From NCBI RefSeq assembly GCF_001922305.1, contig NZ_CP018839.1, positions 310,001 through 374,000 on the forward strand: a stretch of 64,000 nucleotides of DNA, read 5' to 3'. Both the position numbers and the translations under genes were made by a program. This stretch comes from Thauera chlorobenzoica. Its GTDB lineage: Bacteria; Pseudomonadota; Gammaproteobacteria; Burkholderiales; Rhodocyclaceae. Under the pieces are notes generated by a model that made no database searches, had not been told where the DNA came from, and saw only the letters and a list, made by a program, of their open reading frames with translations. Below are positions 16,989 through 25,766 of this stretch, piece by piece. Position 1 is the stretch's first letter, and each line of letters begins with the position of its first letter.

Positions 16989-17387
16989 ATGTCCGAGCAT
17001 CAGCATGTCCGCGCGGACGGCACGGTGTCCTTCCTGCCGCACCGGCTTAACCGTCATCCGGTGGTCGTGCGCGGTCTGACCGCTGACGAGTTGTGGGTGT
17101 GCTGCGGCCTGTCCGCTGCGGTCGGGCTGCTCATCGGCGCACCGCTGTCCTGGGTGTTCTCGACCATTGCCATTGCGCCCACCTGCATCGTGTTTGGCAT
17201 CGCCCTGGGCGTGTTCGTCGGGGGCGGGATTTTGCGGCGGCACAAGCGCGGCAGGCCCGATACCTGGCTGTATCGGCAGTTGCAGTGGTGGCTGGCGATG
17301 CGCCATCCCTTGCTCGCGGGCTGGACGGGCGGGCAGGTGCTGGTCACACGCTCCGGGCGCTGGTCGGTACGGAGGGCCACGCCATGA
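16989..17387 (+). CDS. TIGR03750-type ICE protein (TraL/VirB3-like)
   Basis: 132 aa. Begins with a soluble stretch (VSFLPHRLNRHPVVVRGLTADELW) characteristic of the family, then two TM helices (residues about 37-80) and a basic cytoplasmic tail. Size and topology match TraL/VirB3-like channel proteins. Overlaps the following gene by 4 bases. Confidence 0.85.
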   Translation: MSEHQHVRADGTVSFLPHRLNRHPVVVRGLTADELWVCCGLSAAVGLLIGAPLSWVFSTIAIAPTCIVFGIALGVFVGGGILRRHKRGRPDTWLYRQLQWWLAMRHPLLAGWTGGQVLVTRSGRWSVRRATP

Positions 17388-18064
17388 GCCGCTTCAAGAA
17401 CGAGGTCACGCACCTGCAGGCCCACATCAAGACGTTGCGCCTGGGCACGGGGGCGCTGTTGGTGGTGGCGCTCGTCATGGGCGGCGGCTGGTGGAGCGCC
17501 CCGCGCGACCTGACCATCCACGTTCCACCGGATCTGCGCTCTGGCAGTACGCGCAAATGGTGGGAGGTGCCGCCGGAGTCGGTTTACACGTTCACGTTCT
17601 ACGTCTTCCAGCAGCTCAATCGCTGGCCAACCGACGGTGAAGCCGATTATGCCCGCAACCTGCATGTGCTTTCGCCGTACTTCACCCCGGCGTGCCAGGC
17701 ATTTCTGCAATCGGACTACGAGTTTCGGCGCAATGCCGGGGAGTTGCGCCAGCGCGTGCGGGGCATCTACGAGATTCCCGGTCGCGGCTACGGCGACAAC
17801 CCCGGCGCACGGGTGCAGGTGGTCTCGGATCGCGATTGGCTGGTGACGCTGGATGTCAGCGCCGACGAGTACCACGGCTCCGAGCGGGTCAAGCGCGCCT
17901 TGGTGCGTTATCCGATCAAGGTGGTGCGGGCCGATGTCGATCCCGCCCGCAACCCGTTCGGCCTCGCGCTCGACTGCTACGAGCAAGCGCCGCAGCGCAT
18001 CGCCACGCCTGCCCCGCAAGCGCCTGCCCGTGGCGGTCTGGGTTCCCAAGGAGACGCCCCATGA
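17384..18064 (+). CDS. TIGR03746-type (PFL_4703) ICE protein (TraE/VirB8-like)
   Basis: 226 aa from ATG 17384 (the ORF is open further upstream but that part is the shifted frame of the preceding gene). One N-terminal TM helix (LGTGALLVVALVMGGGWW) and a periplasmic domain starting DLTIHVPPDLRSG and YTFTFYVFQQLNRWP. Topology and position match TraE/VirB8 assembly factors. Overlaps the next gene by 4 bases. Confidence 0.87.
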   Translation: MSRFKNEVTHLQAHIKTLRLGTGALLVVALVMGGGWWSAPRDLTIHVPPDLRSGSTRKWWEVPPESVYTFTFYVFQQLNRWPTDGEADYARNLHVLSPYFTPACQAFLQSDYEFRRNAGELRQRVRGIYEIPGRGYGDNPGARVQVVSDRDWLVTLDVSADEYHGSERVKRALVRYPIKVVRADVDPARNPFGLALDCYEQAPQRIATPAPQAPARGGLGSQGDAP

Positions 18065-18963
18065 AAACCCTTTCGTTGGCCGGCCTGGGCGCGCTGCTGG
18101 CACTCTCCGCATTGCCTGCCCATGCTGTGGAAATCCTGCGCTGGGAGCGCCTGCCGCTGACCGTGCCCCTGGTGGTTGGCCAGGAGCGCATCGTGTTCAT
18201 CGACCGCAACGTCCGGGTCGGCGTGCCTGCCAGTCTGGGTGAGCGGCTGCGCATCCAGAGCGCAGGCGGCGCGGTGTATCTGCGCGCCAGCGAGGCCATC
18301 GAGCCGACCCGGTTGCAGCTTCAGGACGCGGACACGGGGGCGCTGATCCTGCTGGACATTGCCGCCGAACCGGCGCGTGAAGGCATGGCTCCCCTGGAGC
18401 CGGTTCGTATCGTCGAAGGCCAGGCCACCGCCGCACGCTATGGGGAACGCGAGAACCCTTCTGATGCCGGGGCCACCCGTGACCAGCCTCGCCAGGCCCA
18501 GCGCGAAACGCCGATCGCCGTGGTGCTGACCCGCTACGCGGCGCAGAACCTGTATGCGCCGCTGCGCACAGTGGAGCCCGTTCCGGGCGTCATTCGTGTC
18601 AATCTGCGCCGCGATCTGGCGCTCGATACGCTGTTGCCCACCTTAGCTGTGCGGGCCACGGCATTGGCGGCCTGGCGGCTGGAAGACCAGTGGATCACCG
18701 CCGTGCGGCTGAACAACTGCAGCGCGGGCTGGATCGGCCTCGATCCGCGTGCGCTGCAGGGCGACATCCTCACTGCCACGTTCCAGCACGCCAGCTTGGG
18801 GCCGCAGGGCACCGCCGAGGACACCACCGTGGTGTATCTGGTGACGCGCGGACGTGGCCTGGCGCAGTCGCTGCTGCCCGCCATCCACCGGTTCGACCCT
18901 GCGGCTCACCTGTCGCAGGCAGGCGCCCACCACAGCGCCAAGGAGGCCGATCATGCGCAGTAA
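18061..18963 (+). CDS. TIGR03749-type (PFL_4704) ICE protein (TraK/VirB9-like)
   Basis: 300 aa from ATG 18061. Signal peptide ending at LPAHAVEIL, then a beta-rich periplasmic protein (LRWERLPLTVPLVVGQERIVF, RVGVPASLGERLRIQSAGG). This is the TraK/VirB9-like core-complex component in these elements. It overlaps the start of the next gene by 11 bases. Confidence 0.87.
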   Translation: MKTLSLAGLGALLALSALPAHAVEILRWERLPLTVPLVVGQERIVFIDRNVRVGVPASLGERLRIQSAGGAVYLRASEAIEPTRLQLQDADTGALILLDIAAEPAREGMAPLEPVRIVEGQATAARYGERENPSDAGATRDQPRQAQRETPIAVVLTRYAAQNLYAPLRTVEPVPGVIRVNLRRDLALDTLLPTLAVRATALAAWRLEDQWITAVRLNNCSAGWIGLDPRALQGDILTATFQHASLGPQGTAEDTTVVYLVTRGRGLAQSLLPAIHRFDPAAHLSQAGAHHSAKEADHAQ

Positions 18964-20398
18964 CGGCTTACTCAAGTGGCTGATGATCCCTGTGGCGCTG
19001 CTGGTGCTGTTTGTCGGCATCCGACTGTTTTCTGGGGGTGGCAACGACGCTGCGCCCCGAACCCAGACCGCAAGCGCGCTCACGCCTGACGAGATGAAGG
19101 CGCTGGGCATTGAGGGCGACACCCCGAACGACACCGTTGCCACGCTGGTGGCGCAGGTCAAGCAGTTGCGCACCGAGTTGCAGACGGCCATGACTGACAG
19201 CAAAGCTCAGCGTTCCGAGAATGAGCGCCTGCGTCAGCGCGAAGCCGCCATCGACCAGCGCATCAGCACCGCCCTGGAGACCGAGCGTGCCAACCTGCGC
19301 CGCGATCAGGAGCGTCTGGCCAGCGACCGGCAACAGGCCGAGGGCTTGCTGGAGGACATCCAGCGTCGGCTGGAGAGCATCGGCAACCGGGGCGAACATG
19401 CCGACCTGCCGGTGGGGCTGGGTCTGCGCGAGGGTGATGCCGAAGGAATGCCCGGCACGGGCATCGCTGGCATGCGCTGGGTCGAACCCGACGATGCCCG
19501 TGCCAGCGACGCCCGCAGCGGCGCGGGAGCCCAGCTCAGTTTCCCGACCCGTTTCGGCCCCGCGCAGCGAACGCTGGACAACACGATCGAAACGGTCGCC
19601 GATGCCGGAACCCGCGCTGGTACGGCAACCGGTGTGGTGGGCGCGGCGGGCCCGTACAGCGCCAAGGCGGTCTATACGGTGCCGAGCAACTCCACCCTGA
19701 TGGGGTCGGTCGCCATGACCGCGCTCATTGGCCGGGTGCCGATCGACGGGACGGTGAATGACCCGTACCCGTTCAAGGTGCTGGTCGGTCCCGACAACCT
19801 GACGGCCAACGGCATCGACCTTCCCGATGTGGCCGGGGCTGTCTTCAGCGGCACGGCGTCTGGCGACTGGACGCTCTCATGTGTGCGTGGCCAGGTGCGT
19901 TCCATCACCTTTGTTTTCAACGACGGCACGATCCGCACCCTCCCCGAAGACCGTGACGGCAGGCAGCAAGCCAACAACCAGCAGGAAGGCCTGGGCTGGA
20001 TCAGCGACCCGCACGGCATTCCCTGCGTCAGCGGCGAGCGCCGCAGCAATGCGCAGCAGTACCTCGGCACACAGGCGCTGATCACGGCAGCAGGTGCTGG
20101 AGCCGCATCCCTCATCAAGTCCGACAGCGGGCAGATGTCCTATGTCGGCTCGGACGGCTCCATCGGCACGGTCGGTATCAGCGGCAACGAGGCCATGGGC
20201 CGCATCCTGGCCGGTGGCGTGCAGGAAATGTCGCAGTGGGTCAACAAGCTCTACGGCCAGGCGTTCGCAGCGGTGTACGTGCAGCCCGGAGCCCAGGTGG
20301 CCGTCCACCTCGAAAAACCGCTGGCCATCGACTACGACCCCGAAGGCCGCAAGGTCGATCACCGCGCAGGAGAAACCCATGCCCTGGAACTGGACTAA
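18953..20398 (+). CDS. traB: TIGR03752-type (PFL_4705) ICE protein (TraB/VirB10-like)
   Basis: 481 aa from ATG 18953 (AAGGAGG 11 bases upstream). One N-terminal TM helix (LMIPVALLVLFVGIRLF), a coiled coil near residues 65-145 (EDIQRRLESIGNRGEH at its end), then a VirB10-like beta-barrel domain (YTVPSNSTLMGSVAMTALIG). It spans the periplasm and forms the core-complex scaffold. Overlaps genes on both sides. Confidence 0.9.
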   Translation: MRSNGLLKWLMIPVALLVLFVGIRLFSGGGNDAAPRTQTASALTPDEMKALGIEGDTPNDTVATLVAQVKQLRTELQTAMTDSKAQRSENERLRQREAAIDQRISTALETERANLRRDQERLASDRQQAEGLLEDIQRRLESIGNRGEHADLPVGLGLREGDAEGMPGTGIAGMRWVEPDDARASDARSGAGAQLSFPTRFGPAQRTLDNTIETVADAGTRAGTATGVVGAAGPYSAKAVYTVPSNSTLMGSVAMTALIGRVPIDGTVNDPYPFKVLVGPDNLTANGIDLPDVAGAVFSGTASGDWTLSCVRGQVRSITFVFNDGTIRTLPEDRDGRQQANNQQEGLGWISDPHGIPCVSGERRSNAQQYLGTQALITAAGAGAASLIKSDSGQMSYVGSDGSIGTVGISGNEAMGRILAGGVQEMSQWVNKLYGQAFAAVYVQPGAQVAVHLEKPLAIDYDPEGRKVDHRAGETHALELD

Positions 20399-20816
20399 AC
20401 CCCTGATGCTTGCCCTGCTGGCGGTCACTGCCGCCGGTTGCGCCACCAACAAGGAAGAACTGCTCACCCACGGCGGCCGCACCATGCAGGACATCTGGCG
20501 GCAGGAAGCCGGGGATGGTGGCAGCGGCGGCAATGTCGCCGGCCGGCAACTGCTCGATGCCCGCCAGAGCCTGCGCCGCCCGCTCATCAAGGCAGACGAG
20601 CAGGCCGCGGCTGCCCAGCAGGCCCGCTACACGCGCACAGCCGCCAATGAAATCCAGCGCCAGTTCCACCGCCTGCCCAATCCCGACCTGGTGATGTACG
20701 TGTTCCCCCACCTGGCGGGCAGCGATCCGGTGCCCGTGCCGGGTTACTCGACGGTGTTTCCGCTGTACCAGCGCGTGCAATACGCCATGCCCGGCGAACG
20801 GGTGGAGGACTACTGA
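20379..20816 (+). CDS. TIGR03751-type ICE lipoprotein (TraV/VirB7-like)
   Basis: 145 aa from ATG 20379. The lipobox is VTAAGC (Cys near residue 21), so a lipoprotein is expected. Family features: EELLTHGGRTMQDIW and FHRLPNPDLVMYVFPHLAG, ending VPVPGYSTVFPLYQRVQYA. Outer-membrane core-complex lipoprotein of the T4SS by position and type. TGATG overlap with traC (1 base) implies translational coupling. Confidence 0.88.
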   Translation: MPWNWTKPLMLALLAVTAAGCATNKEELLTHGGRTMQDIWRQEAGDGGSGGNVAGRQLLDARQSLRRPLIKADEQAAAAQQARYTRTAANEIQRQFHRLPNPDLVMYVFPHLAGSDPVPVPGYSTVFPLYQRVQYAMPGERVEDY

Positions 20817-23698
20817 TGGCCTGGTCATTGCCTTGGCGCAAGAGCCCCGATGCCCATGCTGCATCTTCTGCTTGCGATGACACTGCCGACGGCTGGGGTG
20901 AATACTTGCGGGCGCTGCAGCAGGCGGGCCTGCCCGAACCGGGCGAAGCCGTGCAAGGCGCCCGTGCCGCCACGCTGGCCGACGAACAGGCCCTGTATGA
21001 CGTAGCCCCTTCGCTCGTGGCCTTGCTGCCCTGGGTCGAGTTTCTGCCGCATTCCCAGACAATGCTACTGGAGGATGGCCAATCGGTGGCCGCGTTCTTC
21101 GAGGTGACGCCCCTGGGCACAGAAGGGCGCGAAGCCACCTGGCTCGCCCAGGCCCGCGATGCGCTGGAAAACGCCTTGCAGGACAGCTTCGACGAGTTGG
21201 ATCAAGACCCCTGGGTAGTGCAGCTCTATGCCCAGGACGAAGCACACTTCGATCAATACTTGGAGACGCTGCGGCGCTACATCCAGCCACGTGCGCAAGG
21301 CTCGCGCTTCACCGACTTCTATCTGCGCTTCTTTGCCCACCACCTGCGCGCCGTCGCCAAACCCGGCGGCTTGTTCGAGGACACCGTCGTGACCCGGCTG
21401 CGCTGGCGTGGGCAAAGCCGCCGCGTGCGGATGGTGGTGTACCGCCGTACCAGCGGCCCCAGCAGCCGCCGAGGGCAAACGCCCGAGCAAGCTTTGAACA
21501 TGGTCTGCGACCGACTGGTCGGCGGCCTGGCCAATGCCGGCATCCAGACCCAACGCCTGGATGCCGCCCGCATCCACGACTGGCTACTGCGCTGGTTCAA
21601 CCCGAACCCCACCTTGATCGGCCACGAGGCAGAAGACCGCGAACGCTTCTACACCTTGGCACGCTATCCCGAGGAGACGGAAGAGGGCGAGATTGAACAG
21701 GCCAGCGGGCGGGATTTCAGCCAGCGGCTGTTCTTTGGCCAGCCGCGCTCGGACGTGGGCCAGGGGCTGTGGTACTTCGACGGCATGCCGCACCAGGTCA
21801 TGGTTACCGACCGACTGCGCACGCCGCCCGCCACCGGCCACCTCACGGGCGAGACGCGCAAGGGCGATGCGATCAACACCTTGTTCGACCAGATGCCCGA
21901 GGACACGATGCTGTGCCTGACCCTGGTGGCCACGCCGCAGGACGTGCTGGAGTCGCACCTGAACCACCTCGCCAAGAAGGCCGTGGGCGAGACCCTGGCC
22001 TCCGAGCAGACGCTCAAGGATGTACAAGAAGCGCGCTCGCTGATCGGCAGCGCCCACAAGCTGTACCGGGGCACCCTGGCGTTCTTCCTGCGGGGCCGGG
22101 ACGAGGCCGAGCTGGATCAACGCGGCTTGCAATTGGCCAACGTCATGCTCAACGCCGGGCTGCAACCCGTGCGGGAGGAGGATGAGGTCGCGCCGCTCAA
22201 CAGCTACCTGCGCTGGTTGCCCTGTGTGTATCACCCGGCCCAGGATCGCAAGCAGTGGTACACGCAATTAATGTTCGCCCAGCACGCGGCGAACCTGTCG
22301 CCCGTGTGGGGACGCAGCCAGGGCACGGGCCGCCCCGGCATCACCTTCTTCAACCGGGGCGGCGGGGTCATCACCTTCGATCCATTCAACCGGCTCGACC
22401 GGCAGATGAACGCCCACCTGTTCCTGTTCGGGCCGACCGGCTCGGGCAAGTCGGCCACGCTCAACATCATCCTCAACCAGGTCGCGGCCATCTACCGCCC
22501 GCGCATGTTCATCGTCGAGGCGGGCAATTCGTTCGGCCTGTTCGCCGAGTTCGCCCGGCAGTTGGGCATGACGGTGAACCGGGTCAAGCTGACCCCCGGG
22601 TCGGGCGTGAGCCTGGCCCCGTTCGCCGATGCGCGCCGGTTGATCGAAACGCCCAGCGATGTGCAAACGCTCGATGCCGATGCGCTGGACGAGGAGCAGC
22701 CGGCCCCTGCCGAGGCCAGCGAGACGGATGAGCAGCGCGACGTGCTGGGCGAACTAGAAATCACCGCCCGACTGATGATCACGGGCGGCGAGGACAAGGA
22801 AGAGGCCCGCATGACCCGCGCCGATCGTTCGCTGATCCGCCAGTGCATTCTGGATGCCGCCCAGCGTTGTGTGGCTGAACATCGTACGGTGCTCACGCGG
22901 GATGTACGCGACGCGCTGCGCGAGCGCGGCCGCGATGCCACGCTGCCGGAGATTCGGCGCACCCGCCTGCTGGAAATGGCCGATGCGATGGACATGTTCT
23001 GCCAGGGCACAGACGGCGAGATGTTCGACCGTCCCGGCACACCCTGGCCGGAGGCCGACATCACCATCGTCGATCTGGCGACCTACGCCCGCGAAGGCTA
23101 CAACGCCCAACTCTCGATCTCCTACATCTCGCTGATCAGCACCGTGAACAACATCGCCGAGCGCGATCAGTTCCTGGGGCGTCCCATCCTGAACGTGACC
23201 GACGAAGGCCACGTCATCACCAAGAACCCGCTGCTGTCGCCCTATGTGGTCAAGATCACCAAGATGTGGCGCAAGCTCGGTGCGTGGTATTGGCTGGCCA
23301 CGCAGAACGTGGACGATCTGCCCAAGGCCGCCGAGCCCATGCTCAACATGATCGAGTGGTGGATCTGCCTGTCCATGCCGCCGGATGAGGTCGAGAAGAT
23401 CGCCAAATTCCGCGAGCTGTCTCCGGCCCAGAAGGCGCTGATGCTGTCTGCGCGCAAGGAGGCGGGCAAGTTCAGCGAGGGAGTCATCCTCTCGAAAAGC
23501 ATGGAAGTGCTGTTCCGGGCCGTGCCGCCCAGCCTGTACCTGGCGCTGGCCCAGACCGAACCGGAAGAGAAGGCCGAGCGTTTCCAGTTGATGCAGCAGC
23601 ACGGCATCTCCGAGCTGGAAGCGGCTTTCAAGGTGGCCGAGAAGATCGACCGTGCGCGTGGCATCACGCCGCTGACCTGCGACGACGTGTTTGCCTGA
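20816..23698 (+). CDS. traC: TraC-type conjugative transfer ATPase (VirB4-like)
   Basis: 960 aa, TIGR03744-like. The N-terminal half carries family motifs (YDVAPSLVALLPWVEFLPHSQ). Walker A is FGPTGSGKSATLN (about residues 540-552). The C-terminal ATPase core includes ADITIVDLATYAREGYNAQ, NVTDEGHVITKNPLLSPYVV as the Walker B region, and WLATQNVDDLPKAAEPML. It energises pilus assembly and DNA transfer at the inner membrane. The acidic insert near residues 620-645 (DALDEEQPAPAEASETDEQ) is probably a flexible linker. Confidence 0.93.
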   Translation: MAWSLPWRKSPDAHAASSACDDTADGWGEYLRALQQAGLPEPGEAVQGARAATLADEQALYDVAPSLVALLPWVEFLPHSQTMLLEDGQSVAAFFEVTPLGTEGREATWLAQARDALENALQDSFDELDQDPWVVQLYAQDEAHFDQYLETLRRYIQPRAQGSRFTDFYLRFFAHHLRAVAKPGGLFEDTVVTRLRWRGQSRRVRMVVYRRTSGPSSRRGQTPEQALNMVCDRLVGGLANAGIQTQRLDAARIHDWLLRWFNPNPTLIGHEAEDRERFYTLARYPEETEEGEIEQASGRDFSQRLFFGQPRSDVGQGLWYFDGMPHQVMVTDRLRTPPATGHLTGETRKGDAINTLFDQMPEDTMLCLTLVATPQDVLESHLNHLAKKAVGETLASEQTLKDVQEARSLIGSAHKLYRGTLAFFLRGRDEAELDQRGLQLANVMLNAGLQPVREEDEVAPLNSYLRWLPCVYHPAQDRKQWYTQLMFAQHAANLSPVWGRSQGTGRPGITFFNRGGGVITFDPFNRLDRQMNAHLFLFGPTGSGKSATLNIILNQVAAIYRPRMFIVEAGNSFGLFAEFARQLGMTVNRVKLTPGSGVSLAPFADARRLIETPSDVQTLDADALDEEQPAPAEASETDEQRDVLGELEITARLMITGGEDKEEARMTRADRSLIRQCILDAAQRCVAEHRTVLTRDVRDALRERGRDATLPEIRRTRLLEMADAMDMFCQGTDGEMFDRPGTPWPEADITIVDLATYAREGYNAQLSISYISLISTVNNIAERDQFLGRPILNVTDEGHVITKNPLLSPYVVKITKMWRKLGAWYWLATQNVDDLPKAAEPMLNMIEWWICLSMPPDEVEKIAKFRELSPAQKALMLSARKEAGKFSEGVILSKSMEVLFRAVPPSLYLALAQTEPEEKAERFQLMQQHGISELEAAFKVAEKIDRARGITPLTCDDVFA

Positions 23699-23711
23699 CC
23701 CCGGAGCCGCC

Positions 23712-24479
23712 ATGTCCACGACACCATCCCAAGCTTTGCGCCTGGCCCAACACCAGCGGCGCTGGCGGGCCTTCGCCGCCGCTGCCGCCATGGTAGCTGT
23801 GGCAGCGTGCCTCATCGTACTGAACCTCCAGCGCTCCCAGGATCACGCACAGCCTGCCGGACCAAGCCCATCGGCAGACTTGCCACATCCCTCCGGCCCG
23901 CCCTGGCGCTACGGCCCGGGCGCAGCCCGGTTCACGGTGATCGTGTATGCCGATCTGGAGTGCCCGTTCTGCCAGTCCTACACCCCGGAGCTGCAGCAAT
24001 GGATAGCCTCTCAGCATGATGTGAACCTGCAATGGCACCACCTGCCGCTTAGCATCCACCAGCCCGCAGCCACGCAACAGGCGCTCTGGATCGAATGCGT
24101 GGGCGAAGCGATCGGCCATGCGGGGTTCTGGGATGCTGTTTCCTGGGTGTATGCCCACACGCGCAGCGACGGCCTGGGCCTGCCACCGGGCGTGGCCTAT
24201 CCGGAACACGGTTCACCCGAGCAGCAGCAGGCCGTGCGCGCCTGCCTGGCGAGCGAGCGGCCCGCCGCCGTGGTCAGCGCCCAAGCTCAGGAAGCCCGTC
24301 AGGCGGGCGTGGACGCCACACCTTCGCTGCGCCTGATCGACCATTCCAGCGAACGCTCGATGCTGTTGAGTGGCCCGGTGATTGGCGATGCGCTGTTGTC
24401 CGCGCTCGATCTGCTGTCATCTCCCGAAGCCACCGCCGCTGAATTGTCCGCTGATGTAGTCAGCGACATGCCCAGGTAG
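23712..24479 (+). CDS. DsbA/DsbC-like thioredoxin-fold protein of the ICE
   Basis: 255 aa from ATG 23712. One N-terminal TM helix or uncleaved signal ([18 protein letters not shown]) anchors a periplasmic thioredoxin-fold domain with active site CPFC ([12 protein letters not shown]) and the cis-proline region [10 protein letters not shown]. It probably forms or isomerises disulfides in exported T4SS components such as TraU, which is cysteine-rich. It follows traC by 13 bases and is the last gene before a 172-base leader. Confidence 0.85.
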   Translation: MSTTPSQALRLAQHQRRWRAFAAAAAMVAVAACLIVLNLQRSQDHAQPAGPSPSADLPHPSGPPWRYGPGAARFTVIVYADLECPFCQSYTPELQQWIASQHDVNLQWHHLPLSIHQPAATQQALWIECVGEAIGHAGFWDAVSWVYAHTRSDGLGLPPGVAYPEHGSPEQQQAVRACLASERPAAVVSAQAQEARQAGVDATPSLRLIDHSSERSMLLSGPVIGDALLSALDLLSSPEATAAELSADVVSDMPR

Positions 24480-24598
24480 TCAGCGATCCACAAGGCTACG
24501 GCGCGGCACTCGCCACGCTGATCGCACCCAGTCCGCTTCACATCCCATGCGCGGACGCCTGCCGTTTCGACGGCAGCGGATGTGCCATTCATCAACCA

Positions 24599-24647
24599 CC
24601 CAGGAGGGTTTCCCTCCTGGGGAAAGCCTCCCATTCATCAGGAGGCT
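24599..24647 (+). promoter_or_regulatory. Two-hairpin leader covering the radC-like gene's ribosome binding site
   Basis: A perfect 10-bp stem CCCAGGAGGG (24599-24608) / CCCTCCTGGG (24612-24621) with loop TTT is followed by a second stem AGCCTCC (24625-24631) / GGAGGCT (24641-24647). The right arm of the second stem is the Shine-Dalgarno of the gene starting at 24652. The CCTCC of the first stem (24613-24617) could also pair with that GGAGG. No T-run follows the first hairpin, so it is not an ordinary terminator. A translational switch is inferred. Confidence 0.5.
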
Positions 24648-24651
24648 CACC

Positions 24652-25149
24652 ATGAGTACCGCTCTTGTCGCCCAGGACAGCGCTACGCTGTTTCAGATGC
24701 TGGATACCCAGCACGAAGACTGGATCATCGCCCGCGCGATGGAAATCATCGAAAGTCGCGTCTTTTGCCATAGTGACGCCTTGACCGGCCCCGATCTGGT
24801 CAAAGCCTTCCTGCGGGCCAAGCTCAATGGCGAACGTCGCGAGGTTTTCGCCGCCATCTTTCTTAACAGCAGTCATCGTGTGCTGGCCTATGAGGCGCTC
24901 TTTTGGGGCACCATCGACCAGAGTGCGGTCTATCCACGGGTGGTCGTGACCAAGGCGTTGGAGCACAACGCAGCCGCTTTGATTCTGGCCCACAACCATC
25001 CTTCCGGCATGACGGAGCCCAGCGCTGCCGATAAGGTGCTCACCACCCAGCTCAAGACAGCATTGGCGCTCGTCGATGTCCGGGTGCTGGATCACATGAT
25101 CGTTGGCGAAGGACCGCCGTATTCCATGGCAGAGCATGGATTGATCTGA
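24652..25149 (+). CDS. radC: RadC-like JAB-domain protein of the ICE
   Basis: 165 aa from ATG 24652 (GGAGG six bases upstream). It carries the JAB/JAMM signature of the RadC family: [19 protein letters not shown] gives HxHPx6SxxD, with a plausible metal-ligand glutamate in [10 protein letters not shown]. It lacks the N-terminal helix-hairpin-helix of chromosomal RadC, as is usual for mobile-element copies. The cellular RadC function is unresolved. It is isolated from flanking T4SS genes by a structured leader and a strong terminator, so it is probably expressed separately. Confidence 0.9.
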   Translation: MSTALVAQDSATLFQMLDTQHEDWIIARAMEIIESRVFCHSDALTGPDLVKAFLRAKLNGERREVFAAIFLNSSHRVLAYEALFWGTIDQSAVYPRVVVTKALEHNAAALILAHNHPSGMTEPSAADKVLTTQLKTALALVDVRVLDHMIVGEGPPYSMAEHGLI

Positions 25150-25171
25150 GCCTGCCTGAATCATCCACCAG

Positions 25172-25202
25172 TGACCACCTATCATGGGTGGTCATATTTT
25201 TC
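25172..25202 (+). terminator. Rho-independent terminator after radC
   Basis: TGACCACC (25172-25179) pairs with GGTGGTCA (25187-25194) around a 7-base loop, followed by TA and six Ts (25197-25202). An 8-bp perfect stem with a T-run 22 bases after the radC stop is a textbook intrinsic terminator. Confidence 0.85.
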
Positions 25203-25340
25203 CAGACGGCGCAACGCTCGCTGCCGTGCGACCCCGGGCAAATGAGGACACGCCACGATTCGCATTGTTCGTGGCCTGCGACTGCGCAATGGTTTGGACT
25301 ACCGGGGTCACCCACATCCTGACACAGCGCCATCCCGACC

Positions 25341-25766
25341 ATGCCCACGCTCTCTTGTTCGCGCCGATCCGCATTGGCACTCCTGGTTGGCATCGTCTGC
25401 TCGGGCGCTGCCGCCGCTCAGGAGGTCTGGGTCATCACCGAATCCGGGCAGCCGATGCAGGGCACGCACAAACCCGCGCGCGTCATTGAACTGGATGCCC
25501 CTCAGCGCATCGAGGCCGAACTGACGACGGGCTTGCCCGGCGATCCACAAAAGGCTGCGCCCATCGTGCGCCAGCGCCTCAAGGACGGGGGAGCGTCTCT
25601 GCAACAGCGCATGCAGACCGCGTACCAGGGCGTCACCGATGCCTGGAGCATGGGCATCACCACGATACCCGCCGTCGTCGTGGATCAACGCTATGTTCTC
25701 TACGGCGAAACCAACATCGACCGGGCGCTTGCACGCATCGCGCAGCACCGCAAGGAACGGCCATGA
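25341..25766 (+). CDS. TIGR03757-type (PFL_4709) ICE protein
   Basis: 141 aa. Signal peptide ending near GAAAAQE, then EVWVITESGQPMQ. The segment YQGVTDAWSMGITTIPAVVVDQRYVLYG is characteristic: a thioredoxin-like fold, TrbC-type, without catalytic cysteines. Predicted periplasmic; likely pairs with the TraU-like protein encoded next, whose ATG overlaps its stop by 4 bases. Confidence 0.85.
   Translation: MPTLSCSRRSALALLVGIVCSGAAAAQEVWVITESGQPMQGTHKPARVIELDAPQRIEAELTTGLPGDPQKAAPIVRQRLKDGGASLQQRMQTAYQGVTDAWSMGITTIPAVVVDQRYVLYGETNIDRALARIAQHRKERP

Noticed and set aside
24599..24621. Rho-independent terminator before radC
   Set aside because: A perfect stem but no T-run follows; it lies just upstream of the radC ribosome binding site, so a leader function is more likely.
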